From contig CACZVN010000017.1 of NCBI GenBank assembly GCA_902784615.1, positions 1 through 51,191 of the forward strand: a DNA stretch of 51,191 nt, given 5' to 3'. Below are positions 51,190 to 51,191 of this stretch, piece by piece; positions within the stretch are counted from its first letter, which is position 1, and every line of letters begins with the position of its first letter. The translations under genes were made by a program, and so were the position numbers. This DNA is from an uncultured Prevotellaceae bacterium. Its GTDB lineage: Bacteria > Bacteroidota > Bacteroidia > Bacteroidales > Bacteroidaceae. The notes beneath the pieces are model-generated. The model was not told the DNA's origin. It did not search any database and was given only the letters and a program-made list of their open reading frames with translations.

Positions 51190-51191
51190 CG

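Overview
The window looks like chromosomal DNA of a Bacteroidales bacterium, most probably Prevotella or a close relative from a gut or rumen. The support is two SusC/SusD-type polysaccharide utilisation loci (PULs), many lipoproteins with acidic residues after the lipobox cysteine, a short Prevotella-style C-terminal motif on one secreted hydrolase, and repeated promoters of the Bacteroidetes type (TTTG, about 20 bp, TAnnTTTG). TGA is used as an ordinary stop codon. There is no rRNA, CRISPR array or integrase. No gene-free stretch exceeds 300 bp.

Region 1 (1-11.4 kb) holds a NifU-like protein, a C_GCAxxG_C_C redox protein, and a four-gene operon of ECF sigma factor, membrane anti-sigma candidate, exported protein and outer-membrane barrel. 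A TPR lipoprotein with a DNA-binding-like C-terminus follows. Next is an operon of OmpA lipoprotein, PagL-like lipid A deacylase and a membrane-anchored winged-helix regulator, with an exported protein downstream. A small in-frame remnant of the barrel gene lies beside that exported gene.

Region 2 (11.4-18.9 kb) is more ordinary: an M1 metallopeptidase, purL, and a chromate-transporter half-gene pair translationally coupled to purL.

Region 3 (18.9-44.6 kb) has two PULs back to back. The left one (minus strand) looks arabinan-directed: SusC, SusD, a lipoprotein with repeated modules, and three GH43 enzymes. Upstream is an unusual regulator with the sensor, membrane segment and AraC domain of a hybrid two-component system but no kinase or receiver. 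A disaccharide-type MFS transporter and a LacI repressor follow in the same operon. A perfect 14-bp LacI-type operator separates these from the divergent susC-susD-susE-susF-like operon, which resembles a starch locus without enzymes.

Region 4 (44.6-51.2 kb) begins with two tandem lipoprotein acid phosphatases. Each carries two phosphatase domains, and the first domain has lost both catalytic histidines. A phage-like module follows (M15 peptidase, small zinc-finger protein, VapE-type ATPase). The right edge has two unusual tandem tRNA-like genes with long variable arms, one with a UCA (opal) anticodon. The second ends about three bases before the start codon of a protein that looks like an RNase III with all four catalytic acids replaced plus a dsRNA-binding domain. 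This tRNA / pseudo-RNase III unit is the most unusual feature in the window.
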